From an uncultured Bacteroidota bacterium (lineage in GTDB: Bacteria; Bacteroidota; Bacteroidia; Chitinophagales; Chitinophagaceae), in contig CAIVKC010000057.1 of NCBI GenBank assembly GCA_903906365.1, positions 1-64,000 of the forward strand: a stretch of DNA of 64,000 nucleotides, given 5' to 3'. Position 1 is the stretch's first letter; every line of letters starts with the position of its first letter. Shown here piece by piece: positions 46,858-55,255 of the stretch. The position numbers were made by a program, and so were the translations under genes. Below the pieces are notes generated by a model, which saw only the letters and a list, made by a program, of their open reading frames with translations, searched no databases and was not told where the DNA came from.

Positions 46858-47473
46858 ACAAATAAACCATTTGATACCTAAAGGTAACAAAAGCAGGTCA
46901 TTGAATGTCAAGTCTGCCCTGGCTGTGCAGTCCCTGCCTCTGTTTGGACTGCTCCCCTGAAATCACTCCCTGAATATGCCTTGGCAGCCCGAAACACTGT
47001 ATCCTTTGGTTTTTTTGAGCCGGCCCCATCCGGACCCATGAGGCTAAATTCCAACGAAGACTTTACCAGAACCGGCAGACCTGTTCCAACCGGGATCCAA
47101 AAAACTAAGGGGGTAATTTTAGGGAGGCAGAAAACCAGCATCCTTTTAAACCGGAGGCCCCTGGCCATCCTTGCTTGCTCCCTGAGGCCCTATTAAACCC
47201 TTTATGCTTGGGGCAGCCCATCCCAAATGGCAACCAGGGCAGCTTTGCCGGTCCACCTGACTGCATCCTCTGTTGGCCTATAATATTTTTTTGGATATTT
47301 TGACTGGTCAGGGCCGCAGGGGAATTCGATCCCTGGGCACAAAATCGAAACCATCTATTGGTATAATCAAAAAAATATGGGTAGGGTGATCTGAAAAGGA
47401 AGTTTGGCGGACCAAAAAATAGATCCACATTTGTAAGGGGTGATGACCCATTACCCCCATTCAATCCCCGACA
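46858..47473. other. Intergenic stretch of 616 bases, no gene seen
   Basis: Between divergent thiolase (minus) and lipoprotein (plus) genes. Several short open frames give composition like random sequence. CACATTTG (47406-47413 region) near the right end is close to a promoter box. A tRNA-like T-arm at 47317-47335 is discussed under rejected items. Confidence 0.4.
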
Positions 47474-48235
47474 ATGTTAAAAAATGCCATACTATACGGT
47501 CTATTGGGCTTCCTTATGCTGGCTGGTGCCTGTAACCGATCAGGACCGGATCTGAAGGGATGCTGGTTCTATACCTATAGCAGTGACGCGCTTCCAGGCA
47601 GGGATACCCTGCAGTCCCCGGCCAGTTTTCTAAACCTGCAATCCGGGGGAATCTATACCCGGTATACAGGGATATTCGAATACGGAACATGGGATTACAA
47701 AGAAAAAGTGATTCGGCTGACCAGCCGGCAAGCAAAGGTTACCAGGCTTTCCGTGCTTTATGCAGCCGGGAACCAGTTACAACTGGGCGGACAGGACAAG
47801 ACCGTGGATAATTATGAAAGTCAGCCGGGAATGGCAGAGGATCCCTTGCGCAACCCGTTTTCAATGGAAAATAACCTGTGGCGCATACCACCCCAAATCA
47901 GGGAATCGCAGGATGCCATCAACAGTCGGCTCATTAATCATTGCCGGTTCTGGGAAAAGTATTTCAGATGGGCCCTGGAATCGGGTATTACCAGCGTGGA
48001 TGTAAGGGCTACCCCTAGCCCCCTGAAAATTTATGGAAATGGTTTCACCTTAAAGCCATTTGACAAATTGCCGCCGGAATGGAAATCCTTCTTTTTTGAC
48101 AGCCTGGACTGCCAAGCCGCCAATGACCGCTTAAAGACGATCATGGAACAAAAAACCCTGTCTTTTCCGCCAACCCAGAATAAGTATACCATGTTTATTT
48201 CGGTCTTCCAGCAAATGCAGCATTTCCTGCGTTGA
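47474..48235 (+). CDS. Uncharacterised lipoprotein
   Basis: 253 residues, signal peptide with lipobox (LMLAGAC, Cys20), then DLKGCWFYTYSS and a lipocalin-like strand pattern up to about residue 115 (GGIYTRYTGIFEYGTWDYKE). The C-terminal half (ISQDAINSRLINHCRFWEKYF region) is helical and contains one Cys. I recognise no family; the first half resembles DUF4488/lipocalin-like domains of Bacteroidota. Surface or outer-membrane location expected. Confidence 0.65.
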   Translation: MLKNAILYGLLGFLMLAGACNRSGPDLKGCWFYTYSSDALPGRDTLQSPASFLNLQSGGIYTRYTGIFEYGTWDYKEKVIRLTSRQAKVTRLSVLYAAGNQLQLGGQDKTVDNYESQPGMAEDPLRNPFSMENNLWRIPPQIRESQDAINSRLINHCRFWEKYFRWALESGITSVDVRATPSPLKIYGNGFTLKPFDKLPPEWKSFFFDSLDCQAANDRLKTIMEQKTLSFPPTQNKYTMFISVFQQMQHFLR

Positions 48236-48337
48236 TGCTACAGAAATTTTCCGGGCAGCCGGTCCTGCTGGGGGATTTATAGACTACTTAAATCCTTACT
48301 GCTTAATTTCTTAATGCCGATTTAAACCAAAGCTTAT

Positions 48338-48345
48338 TACATTTG
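48338..48345 (+). promoter_or_regulatory. -7 promoter box of the alcohol dehydrogenase gene
   Basis: TACATTTG, perfect TAnnTTTG, 28 bases before the ATG at 48373. No clear -33 TTG. Confidence 0.5.
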
Positions 48346-48372
48346 TTTATTAACCTCAAACAAAAAAATACT

Positions 48373-49422
48373 ATGAGCACAACCAAAGCATATGCAGCGC
48401 ACAGTGCGGGAGCGCACCTGAGTCCATTTGGCCTTCAAAGGCGAGAGCCGGGGATACATGACGTACAGATAGAGATCCTGTATTGCGGGGTCTGTCATTC
48501 CGATGTTCATCAGGTAAGAAATGAGTGGGGCAATTCCATTTATCCCATGGTACCAGGTCATGAAATTGTGGGGCGCATTACCCGGATTGGAGATCAGGTC
48601 AAGCTTTTTAAAGTGGGTGACCTGGCAGGGGTCGGTTGCTTTGTGGATTCCTGCCGGACCTGCCCCAGTTGTTTGAAAGGAGAAGAAAATTACTGTGAAA
48701 ATGGTATGATCAGCACCTATAACGGGTATGAAAAAGACGGAAAAACCCCCACCTACGGAGGATATTCCACCCAGATCGTGGTGGATGAAAAATATACCCT
48801 GAAGGTTTCCGACAAACTTCCCCTCAAAGGAGTTGCACCACTGCTTTGTGCGGGAATTACCACCTATTCACCGCTTCGTCATGTCGGAGTTAAGAAAGGT
48901 CACAAAGTTGCCGTACTGGGGCTCGGTGGCCTGGGCCATATGGCCGTAAAATTTGCAGCCTCCTTTGGCGCAGAAGTAACCATGCTGAGTTCCTCACCTT
49001 CCAAAAAAACCGACGCGGAAAAATTGGGCGCCCATCATTTTGCCCTCACCTCCGATGCAAATGTCATGAAGAGTCTTCAGAATCAGTTTGACGTGATCCT
49101 GAATACCGTTTCAGCTCCGCATGACTACAACATGTATCTTAACCTGCTCAATACCAATGGCACGATGATCGTAGTGGGAGCCCCTCCAGCCCCTGCTCAA
49201 ATTCCTGCCTTTAACCTGATCATGAAAAGAAGGAGCATTATGGGTTCACTTATTGGCGGAATTAAGGAAACCCAGGAAATGCTTGATTATTGCGCGGAAC
49301 ACCAAATTGTCAGTGACGTCGAAGTGATCGACATCTCCCGAATAGATGAAGCTTACGAAAGAATGCTGAAAGGAGACGTCAGATACCGGTTCGTGATTGA
49401 TATCGCTTCCCTGAAAAATTAA
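48373..49422 (+). CDS. Zinc-dependent NAD(P) alcohol dehydrogenase (cinnamyl/YahK type)
   Basis: 349 residues. The catalytic zinc site opens with LYCGVCHSDVHQ and GHEIVG; structural zinc cysteines C-x2-C-x2-C-x7-C are in CRTCPSCLKGEENYC. Rossmann GLGGLGHMAVKFA follows. This is the branch of the medium-chain dehydrogenases that reduces aldehydes with NADPH (YahK, CAD-like). The ATG at 48373 is preferred; the frame opens earlier at a TTG inside the promoter region. Followed by a strong bidirectional terminator. Confidence 0.92.
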   Translation: MSTTKAYAAHSAGAHLSPFGLQRREPGIHDVQIEILYCGVCHSDVHQVRNEWGNSIYPMVPGHEIVGRITRIGDQVKLFKVGDLAGVGCFVDSCRTCPSCLKGEENYCENGMISTYNGYEKDGKTPTYGGYSTQIVVDEKYTLKVSDKLPLKGVAPLLCAGITTYSPLRHVGVKKGHKVAVLGLGGLGHMAVKFAASFGAEVTMLSSSPSKKTDAEKLGAHHFALTSDANVMKSLQNQFDVILNTVSAPHDYNMYLNLLNTNGTMIVVGAPPAPAQIPAFNLIMKRRSIMGSLIGGIKETQEMLDYCAEHQIVSDVEVIDISRIDEAYERMLKGDVRYRFVIDIASLKN

Positions 49423-49443
49423 TGGTTTCATTATTGATACAAT

Positions 49444-49475
49444 AAAAAGGGTACCTGGGATCATGTACCCTTTTT
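49444..49475 (+). terminator. Intrinsic terminator (both strands) after alcohol dehydrogenase
   Basis: 11-bp perfect stem (AAAAAGGGTAC / GTACCCTTTTT) with 10-base loop, 21 bases after the stop, T5 tail on each strand's exit. Confidence 0.85.
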
Positions 49476-49476
49476 A

Positions 49477-49508
49477 TTGTTTTAGACGGAGACATTCACT
49501 TAAATTCG
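49477..49508 (+). promoter_or_regulatory. Possible promoter of the FKBP gene
   Basis: TTG (49477-49479), 21 bases, TAAATTCG (49501-49508), one mismatch from TAnnTTTG. It starts right after the upstream terminator, which makes it a sensible location. Confidence 0.4.
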
Positions 49509-49519
49509 CAATAAAAATT

Positions 49520-49954
49520 ATGGGTATTACAGATAAATTATTCCAATTAAAAAACGAGAAAGCTTCCGCTAACCTCAAGGCGGGCCAGGATTTTTTGGAT
49601 GCCAATAAAAGCAAGGCCGGAATCGTTACCCTGCCCAGCGGCCTTCAGTATGAGGTTATTACTGAAGGTACGGGCGATAAACCCGCTGCTTCCAGTAAGG
49701 TAACCTGCCACTACCATGGTACCCTGACGGACGGGACGGTATTTGATTCTTCCGTAAAGAGAGGTCAGCCGGCCACCTTTCCCCTCAATATGGTTATTAA
49801 GGGATGGACAGAGGGACTCCAACTTATGACAGTGGGAAGTAAATGGCGGTTTTTTATCCCTCCCCACCTCGGTTATGGAGACAGGCAAGTGGGTTCCCAT
49901 ATCGGACCCAACAGTACCCTCATTTTCGAAGTTGAGCTGTTGGGCATCAGCTGA
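49520..49954 (+). CDS. FKBP-type peptidyl-prolyl cis-trans isomerase
   Basis: 144 residues, no signal peptide, so cytoplasmic. N-terminal helix (about 1-40, KNEKASANLKAGQDFL) as in FkpA/Mip-type proteins, then one FKBP domain (about 45-144): VTCHYHGTLTDGTVFDSS, QPATFPLNMVIKGWTEGLQLM, and FIPPHLGYG with the key Tyr. Speeds prolyl isomerisation in folding. The ATG at 49520 is chosen over the more upstream opening, which overlaps the terminator. Confidence 0.92.
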   Translation: MGITDKLFQLKNEKASANLKAGQDFLDANKSKAGIVTLPSGLQYEVITEGTGDKPAASSKVTCHYHGTLTDGTVFDSSVKRGQPATFPLNMVIKGWTEGLQLMTVGSKWRFFIPPHLGYGDRQVGSHIGPNSTLIFEVELLGIS

Positions 49955-49970
49955 TTTTTCCTGGAAAAAA

Positions 49971-49980
49971 GGGGGGGGGG
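49971..49980. repeat. Poly-G run, ten bases
   Basis: Ten consecutive G on the plus strand, in the 29 bases between the stops of two convergent genes. Not in a coding frame. Slippage-prone, and a possible sequencing-length error. Confidence 0.9.
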
Positions 49981-49983
49981 AAA

Positions 49984-50907
49984 TCAATATCCCCATTTTT
50001 TCATAACCTGCAGGTCTTCTGCCGCCGCTTCCAGAGGTGTTTTAAGCTGATAGGACTCCTGTTCAATGATAAAACGGGTGGTTCCGCCTTTGGCCGCGGC
50101 TGCAGCCAGTATGTCCCGGACTCCCAGGACGCCCTGGCCGAGAATGGTGCTTTCATAGCCGTCTTCCATTTCACCCGCTGTGGTGCTCTTGATTTCATCT
50201 TTGACGTGCATCAGTTCAAAACGACCAGGGTATTTCTTTATTAAGTCCATGGCCCGCCCGCCTGCCCCGTACATATTTCCAATATCGAGTTGCTGGGCAA
50301 CCAGGGCTGGATCGGTATGTTGCAGGATTATATCGAAAATCTGCACATTGTTAATGGAAGTATTAAATTCAAAGTTATGGTTGTGGTACCCGAACTTCAT
50401 CCCCGATTTGCGGCATAATTCACCGCACCTGTTGAAGATGTCCAGAAATCCTACCAGGTCATCATAGGTTTTCCTCAGGCTATCCTCCAACCAGGGGCTT
50501 ATTACATACTGCTGACCAGCCAGCGCAGCATCCTCTACGGTCCACTTCCACGCATCTGTAAAATCTTTTGCGGATTTATCCCAGTGTTCCGGGCCCATGG
50601 GCGTGTGCCCGCTGGGCATTTTCATACCCAGATCCTCCAGGATCTTTTTGAATTCAGCCGCCTTAAATCCATAAAATTTACGCTCCGAATAATTGGCATG
50701 CTCCACATTGAGGTAGCCCATCCTGGACAATTGTTGCAGGGTGCCAAGCGGGTCATTTTTCATTTCCTTCCTGACAGTGTAGAGCTGGAGCCCCAGCGTG
50801 GTGCTATGCCTGGGCATAAAAGAAAATACTTTACCACCCATAAGCGCTGAACCGGTGGCAACCAGCGCTGTTTTCCGCAGAAAATCCCTTCTTGATGATG
50901 AATGCAT
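49984..50907 (-). CDS. Secreted sugar phosphate isomerase/epimerase-like protein
   Basis: 307 residues with twin-arginine leader (SSRRDFLRKTALVATGSALMGG). The xylose-isomerase-like TIM barrel follows: LGLQLYTVRKEM, LNVEHANY, SGHTPMGPEHW, KFGYHNHNFEF, QLDIGNMYGAGG, LMHVKDE, and a glutamate in FIIEQESY; these supply metal-binding Glu, His and Asp. Exported members of this family in Bacteroidota are thought to act on sugars or inositols in the periplasm. Substrate unknown. Same leader type as the two Gfo/Idh/MocA proteins. Confidence 0.88.
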   Translation of the reverse strand: MHSSSRRDFLRKTALVATGSALMGGKVFSFMPRHSTTLGLQLYTVRKEMKNDPLGTLQQLSRMGYLNVEHANYSERKFYGFKAAEFKKILEDLGMKMPSGHTPMGPEHWDKSAKDFTDAWKWTVEDAALAGQQYVISPWLEDSLRKTYDDLVGFLDIFNRCGELCRKSGMKFGYHNHNFEFNTSINNVQIFDIILQHTDPALVAQQLDIGNMYGAGGRAMDLIKKYPGRFELMHVKDEIKSTTAGEMEDGYESTILGQGVLGVRDILAAAAAKGGTTRFIIEQESYQLKTPLEAAAEDLQVMKKWGY

Positions 50908-51083
50908 TGGTAGAAAAATTAAAATTTATGAATGGCTCAGCTGTCTGATGGATTATATTCACAATTTAATTTTTTTATTCTGATTCCATAATAATTTTAC
51001 CAATCCCTGTTAGCGCAGGACTGCTGACGGCGGAATCATTAATTTCACGCAGTATTATACACCGGCCATTTTTTTAAAGCAAC

Positions 51084-53120
51084 ATGAAAATTTCAAGGAA
51101 TATCAAACATAATGTCTGGAATAGCATTTACCGGCTGATCCTACCCCATAAAAAAAAGTTCCTCTGGGTAGTCCTGCTGAGTCTGTTAAGTACGGGCGCA
51201 AGCCTGGTAGAACCGCTCATTTACCGGGAAGCCATTAATGATGTTGCTGGACTTTTTGTCAAACAGGCCAAGGAAGACACAAAAAAAGAATTTGGTATTC
51301 TCAGCGAAGAGGAGGAACTCCCCTCCCCTTCAGCCGGACCTCAAACGATTACCAGGACAGACAGCCTTCACCGAAAAAAGCTGCCCGTGCCAAGCAAGCC
51401 GCCGGTGGTCAAGAAGGTAAAAAAGAAAAAAGCCAAAGAACCGCACAGTACCACCCATATTGCCTCCCGGTCACCCGAGCAGGCTTTTGATACGCTCTTA
51501 TGGTCAGTAATCCTGCTATTTGCCATCAACCTGCTGGGTACCATTCTCTGGCGGATTGGTGAAAATAAAAACGTGAGGCTTTCCTGCCTGATCGAGCAGC
51601 GGTTTATCCAGGGCACCTTTGCCCATGTTCTGAAACTGCCGCTGGGTTTTTTTGGTAAACGAGCCACTGCGGCCCTTTCCAAGCAAATTGACCAGTCTGA
51701 AGAGGTTACATCCATTGTAAACGGATTTTCCCAACAGATACTGCCCGAACTGATCAGCCTGCTCGGAATCATGGCCATCATGTTCTATGAAAACATATCC
51801 CTGACAGCTGTTTCGCTGATCATTATCCCCTTTTACCTGCTGATTGCCTGGGTCTCCGCCAAAAAGCTGGAATCGGGGCTTTCCAGTTATTATGAACGTT
51901 GGGAAGAGGTGTCTTCCAGAATGCAGGATGCCTTAAGTGGCATTAAAACAGTCAAGCTTTCAGGCGCTGAAGATCGGGAGGTACAGCAATTGCAGCAGAT
52001 AGCAGATGAGGCCTATAAGGATTATGTGGACCGCTCCAGACTTTCCAACAAATATGTATTCTGGGAAACACTGCTCACGCACTTTTCCACCGCCCTGGTA
52101 CTGGGATACGGTGGTTATCTCACCCTCCAGAACCGCCTTACTCCGGGGGATGTGGTTATGTTTGTGGCTTACCTGGACAGGCTTTACAGCCCGATAGATT
52201 CCCTGGCCAGCCTCTGGGTTAGCCTTCAACAGAATGTGGCATCCATTGCACGGGCTTTCCGGCTGCTTGATAGCGGGGAAGAAGAAAAAAAAGGTAATCC
52301 CCTGCTTATAGGATCTGGCAGAGTTGAATTCAGGCATGTCCGGTTCAGCTATGATGCAAGCAGGGAAGTGCTAAAAGATGTTTCCATCGTATTCGAACCG
52401 GGTAAAGCCACAGCGCTTGTCGGCAGTTCAGGTGCAGGAAAAACGACCACGGTCGATTTACTGATGAAATTATACGAGCCCACCTCGGGTGAAATCCTCA
52501 TCGATGGGCAATCCCTTGCCTCTGTGGATGCATCCTCTCTTAGAAAGCAGATTGGAATCGTAGCCACGGATGGGGCCGTTTTCAGGGGAACCCTGGCCGA
52601 TAATATCCGTTACAAAATACCTGAGGCAAGCGATGAGGAAGTAAGCCTCGCGGCCCATGCAGCGGGACTGCAATCTACCCTGGGGAGGTTGCCCGATGGA
52701 TTGCAGACCCTGGTAGGTGAAAGCGGAATGGGGCTTTCAGTTGGAGAAAGACAGCGAATACAGATCGCAAGGGTTTTGATTGCCTCCCCGCGGATATTGA
52801 TCCTGGATGAAGCCACCGCCAACCTTGACTACGCCACGGAAGCGGAGGTCAAAAAAACCGTGGACGAAATAAGGAGGGAAAATACAGTGATTATCATTGC
52901 CCACCGGTATTCCATGGTCAGGGATGCCGATCATGTGATAGTGCTTGACGCAGGTGAGGTGGTAGAGGAAGGAAGCCCTTCAGTCCTGCTTGAAAAAGGG
53001 GGCTGGTTTGCTGATTTTGCCGCTGCTGCCGAGCAGGAGCAAGACATTGAAATGCCCGAAACAGAACCCTTGGAAGAGGCCAGTGAGGAGGAAGAAGATT
53101 GGGAAGATCCCAATGAATGA
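51084..53120 (+). CDS. ABC exporter, fused permease/ATPase (MsbA/LmrA-like) with charged insertion
   Basis: 678 residues. Membrane domain 1-400 with six helices; ATPase domain about 415-650 with Walker A GSSGAGKTTT (447-456), signature LSVGERQR (551-558), Walker B ILILDEAT and the switch His in IIAHR. Between the first two helices (about 60-130) lies a Lys/Glu-rich stretch (KEDTKKEFGILSEEEELP, KKVKKKKAKE), and the C-terminus is strongly acidic (EEASEEEEDWEDPNE); both are unlike MsbA. Probably exports a lipid, peptide or drug. Alone in its unit; substrate not inferable. Confidence 0.9.
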   Translation: MKISRNIKHNVWNSIYRLILPHKKKFLWVVLLSLLSTGASLVEPLIYREAINDVAGLFVKQAKEDTKKEFGILSEEEELPSPSAGPQTITRTDSLHRKKLPVPSKPPVVKKVKKKKAKEPHSTTHIASRSPEQAFDTLLWSVILLFAINLLGTILWRIGENKNVRLSCLIEQRFIQGTFAHVLKLPLGFFGKRATAALSKQIDQSEEVTSIVNGFSQQILPELISLLGIMAIMFYENISLTAVSLIIIPFYLLIAWVSAKKLESGLSSYYERWEEVSSRMQDALSGIKTVKLSGAEDREVQQLQQIADEAYKDYVDRSRLSNKYVFWETLLTHFSTALVLGYGGYLTLQNRLTPGDVVMFVAYLDRLYSPIDSLASLWVSLQQNVASIARAFRLLDSGEEEKKGNPLLIGSGRVEFRHVRFSYDASREVLKDVSIVFEPGKATALVGSSGAGKTTTVDLLMKLYEPTSGEILIDGQSLASVDASSLRKQIGIVATDGAVFRGTLADNIRYKIPEASDEEVSLAAHAAGLQSTLGRLPDGLQTLVGESGMGLSVGERQRIQIARVLIASPRILILDEATANLDYATEAEVKKTVDEIRRENTVIIIAHRYSMVRDADHVIVLDAGEVVEEGSPSVLLEKGGWFADFAAAAEQEQDIEMPETEPLEEASEEEEDWEDPNE

Positions 53121-53276
53121 ATCCATCTATTTCCCGGCATCCCTTGCCGGTGCACCGCCCGGATCCCTTCCGGGGAAATCACTTAGGAGCTATTTGCAAA
53201 GTATTGCACTTCATACCCATAATAACCAGGAAAGAATATACTGGCTATTAAATTTTTTTTTGTAAGGTTCCTCCTT

Positions 53277-53284
53277 TACCTTTG
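53277..53284 (+). promoter_or_regulatory. -7 promoter box of the sulfur-assimilation operon
   Basis: TACCTTTG, perfect TAnnTTTG, 26 bases before the leader-peptide ATG. Predicted transcript start near 53290, so the leader lies wholly in the 5' untranslated region of cysH. The nearest TTG (53260-53262) is only 14 bases upstream, short for a -33 element. Confidence 0.5.
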
Positions 53285-53296
53285 TCCATCTTATTG

Positions 53297-53303
53297 GTAG
53301 ACT
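53297..53303 (+). promoter_or_regulatory. GTAGACT element shared with the TonB-receptor leader region
   Basis: ATTGGTAGACTTTAATAA (53293-53310) matches, in reverse orientation, the ATTAGTAGACTAATTAAA form found at the second leader (60813-60830). It lies between the promoter box and the leader ATG. Possible operator or RNA element; the shared match is the only support. Confidence 0.35.
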
Positions 53304-53309
53304 TTAATA

Positions 53310-53381
53310 ATGGCTATGATGCATTTTATTATTATTCTGAGCAGGCCGCTTCCCATCCATTCCAACGATTGCTGTTGCTGA
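53310..53381 (+). CDS. Cysteine leader peptide (polycysteine uORF) before cysH
   Basis: A 23-codon frame from ATG at 53310 to TGA at 53379-53381, starting MAMMHFIII and ending Asn-Asp-Cys-Cys-Cys-stop. It lies 20 bases after the predicted transcript start and 57 bases before the cysH ATG. Three tandem Cys codons directly before the stop are what a ribosome-stalling sensor of cysteinyl-tRNA needs, and the operon makes the sulfide for cysteine. Immediately after the stop, GGCGA (53382-53386) can pair weakly with TTGCC (53396-53400), followed by CCCCACTTTTCTTT; this is too weak to call an attenuator. Polycysteine leader peptides are known for sulfur genes in Mycobacteria; that this one is analogous is inference. 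Translation is not shown by sequence. Confidence 0.6.
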   Translation: MAMMHFIIILSRPLPIHSNDCCC

Positions 53382-53438
53382 GGCGACATCCGATATTGCC
53401 CCCCACTTTTCTTTATTAACATATTTCCATAATAAAAC

Positions 53439-54161
53439 ATGCCGGAAAACAGACATATTACAATAATTCCCCAATTACTCGACCAACTCAGTGGACTAAC
53501 CATCGCGGATTCCCTGAAGCTCCTTGCCGGAAAATTTCCCGGCCAAGTGACATTTTCATCGAGTTTTGGATCTGAAGACCAGGTGATCAGTGATCATATA
53601 TTCAGCAATCAAATTCAGATTTCGGTTTTTACACTGGACACTGGCCGCTTATTCCCGGAGACCTATTCGCTGTGGAACAGCACCCGGGAAAAATATGAAG
53701 CCACCATCAGGGCATATTTACCGGACAGCCGGCTTTTAGAACCTTTCCTCGAAGAAAAGGGACCCAATGCATTTTATGAGTCCGTGACCAACCGCAAAAC
53801 CTGCTGCCATATCCGGAAGGTAGAGCCGCTGCAAAGGGCCCTGAAAGGTCAGGCTGTATGGGTTACCGGGCTTCGCTCCGCACATTCTCCGGAGCGGGGA
53901 GATCTGCAGCAGGTGGAATGGGATGATACCAACAAGATTATCAAGTACCACCCACTGTTTCATTGGACGACCCCACAGGTCATGGAATACCTGCACGCAC
54001 GGAATGTACCCTATAACCCGCTGCATGATAAAGGATTTATCAGTATAGGTTGCGCTCCTTGTACCCGTGCTGTCAAGGAGGGTGAAAACTTTCGGGCAGG
54101 GCGCTGGTGGTGGGAAGATGCCGAAAAAAAGGAATGCGGGCTGCACACCCATTCCACCTGA
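53439..54161 (+). CDS. cysH: Adenylylsulfate (APS) reductase
   Basis: 240 residues. PP-loop-like SSSFGSEDQVI and the thioredoxin-target Cys233 in KECGLH place it in the APS/PAPS reductase family. The extra pair Cys122-Cys123 (TCCHIRK) and Cys205-x2-Cys208 (GCAPC) bind a [4Fe-4S] cluster, which marks the APS-using assimilatory form rather than the cluster-free PAPS form. It converts APS to sulfite with thioredoxin. First enzyme gene of the sulfur operon, with no separate APS kinase in the cluster, consistent with APS as the direct substrate. 73 bases to cysD. Confidence 0.95.
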   Translation: MPENRHITIIPQLLDQLSGLTIADSLKLLAGKFPGQVTFSSSFGSEDQVISDHIFSNQIQISVFTLDTGRLFPETYSLWNSTREKYEATIRAYLPDSRLLEPFLEEKGPNAFYESVTNRKTCCHIRKVEPLQRALKGQAVWVTGLRSAHSPERGDLQQVEWDDTNKIIKYHPLFHWTTPQVMEYLHARNVPYNPLHDKGFISIGCAPCTRAVKEGENFRAGRWWWEDAEKKECGLHTHST

Positions 54162-54234
54162 GAACGCACCGTTGACAATCGCCTTTGAACTCAACTCTAC
54201 CAGCCATTTATAACCTATTATAAGAAATAATCCC

Positions 54235-55176
54235 ATGGGAGCAGATTCGACAACCAACAGCCGGGAATCATCCACCAGACATGTTGACTACCTGGACCAC
54301 CTGGAATCGGAATCCATACATATCCTGCGTGAAGTGGCCGGTCAATTTGAAAGACCCGCCCTCCTTTTCAGCGGGGGAAAGGATTCAATTACCCTGGTGC
54401 ACCTGGCCTTAAAGGCTTTTCGCCCGGGAAAATTTCCATTTCCGCTGGTTCATATAGACACTGGTCACAATTTCAAAGAAGCCCTTGATTACAGGGACGA
54501 ACTGGCTTTCTCCATCGGCGAGAAACTGATAGTCCGAAAAGTGGAGGATACCATCCGGGAAAAAAAATTGACCGAACAAAAAGGAAAATTTGCCAGCCGG
54601 AATGCCCTGCAAACGTTCACCCTGCTGGATACCATCGAAGAATTTCAATTCGATGCCTGTATTGGCGGAGCCCGTCGTGATGAAGAAAAGGCCAGGGCCA
54701 AGGAAAGGATTTTTTCTGTCCGGGATGAATTTGGGCAGTGGGATCCCAAACTCCAGCGGCCTGAATTATGGAACATTTACAATGGAAGAATAAACAAGGG
54801 TGAAAACGTTCGCGCTTTCCCCATCAGCAACTGGACGGAATTGGACGTCTGGAATTATATCCGTCGGGAAAAAATCAGACTTCCTTCCATCTATTTTGCC
54901 CACAACAGGGAAGTCATTGAACATGAAGGGCAACTGGTCGCCGTATCACCTTTCATCAGGCTGGACGAATACGACAGGGTCATCACCAGGCAGGTTAGGT
55001 ACCGTACGGTGGGAGATATGACCTGCACTGCAGCAGTGGAATCAACGGCATCCACCCTGGATGATATCATTCGCGAGATCACTGCCACAAAGACCAGTGA
55101 ACGCGGAGAGACCAGAATTGATGACAGGGTGTCGGAAGCCGCCATGGAAGACAGGAAAAAGAACGGCTATTTCTAA
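54235..55176 (+). CDS. cysD: Sulfate adenylyltransferase subunit 2
   Basis: 313 residues. PP-loop SGGKDSITL (about 43-51), DTGHNFKEALDYRDELA, and the RRDEEKARAKERIFS box of CysD; HNREVIEHEGQL near the C-terminal third. With CysN it makes APS from ATP and sulfate. Cytoplasmic. Followed 79 bases later by cysN, with no terminator between. Confidence 0.95.
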   Translation: MGADSTTNSRESSTRHVDYLDHLESESIHILREVAGQFERPALLFSGGKDSITLVHLALKAFRPGKFPFPLVHIDTGHNFKEALDYRDELAFSIGEKLIVRKVEDTIREKKLTEQKGKFASRNALQTFTLLDTIEEFQFDACIGGARRDEEKARAKERIFSVRDEFGQWDPKLQRPELWNIYNGRINKGENVRAFPISNWTELDVWNYIRREKIRLPSIYFAHNREVIEHEGQLVAVSPFIRLDEYDRVITRQVRYRTVGDMTCTAAVESTASTLDDIIREITATKTSERGETRIDDRVSEAAMEDRKKNGYF

Positions 55177-55255
55177 TGCCGGCATAAAATAAAAGAACAG
55201 CGGGTTTGGCTTACAGGGAAGGCACTCCGATTTGCAAACATTAATTTCTTTTAAC

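Larger units (their letters stand above)
53121..53309. other. Upstream region of the sulfur operon
   Basis: Between the ABC gene and the leader peptide. 53158-53174 forms a small hairpin (CCCGGA/TCCGGG) with no T tail, so I do not call it a terminator. The promoter box at 53277-53284 and the GTAGACT element (53297-53303) lie at its right end. Confidence 0.5.

Noticed and set aside
47317-47335. tRNA-like T-arm (CAGGG ... TTCGAT ... CCCTG) suggesting a tRNA or tRNA fragment
   Set aside because: The loop is too long, no matching acceptor strand (TGTGCCC-like) or anticodon arm lies 60-70 bases upstream, and there is no CCA.
46908-47464. Minus-strand frames of 86 and 119 codons upstream of the lipoprotein
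   Set aside because: Composition like random sequence and no start context; treated as intergenic.
53158-53174. Hairpin after the ABC gene as a terminator
   Set aside because: Only 6 bp and followed by GAAATCAC, without a T tract.
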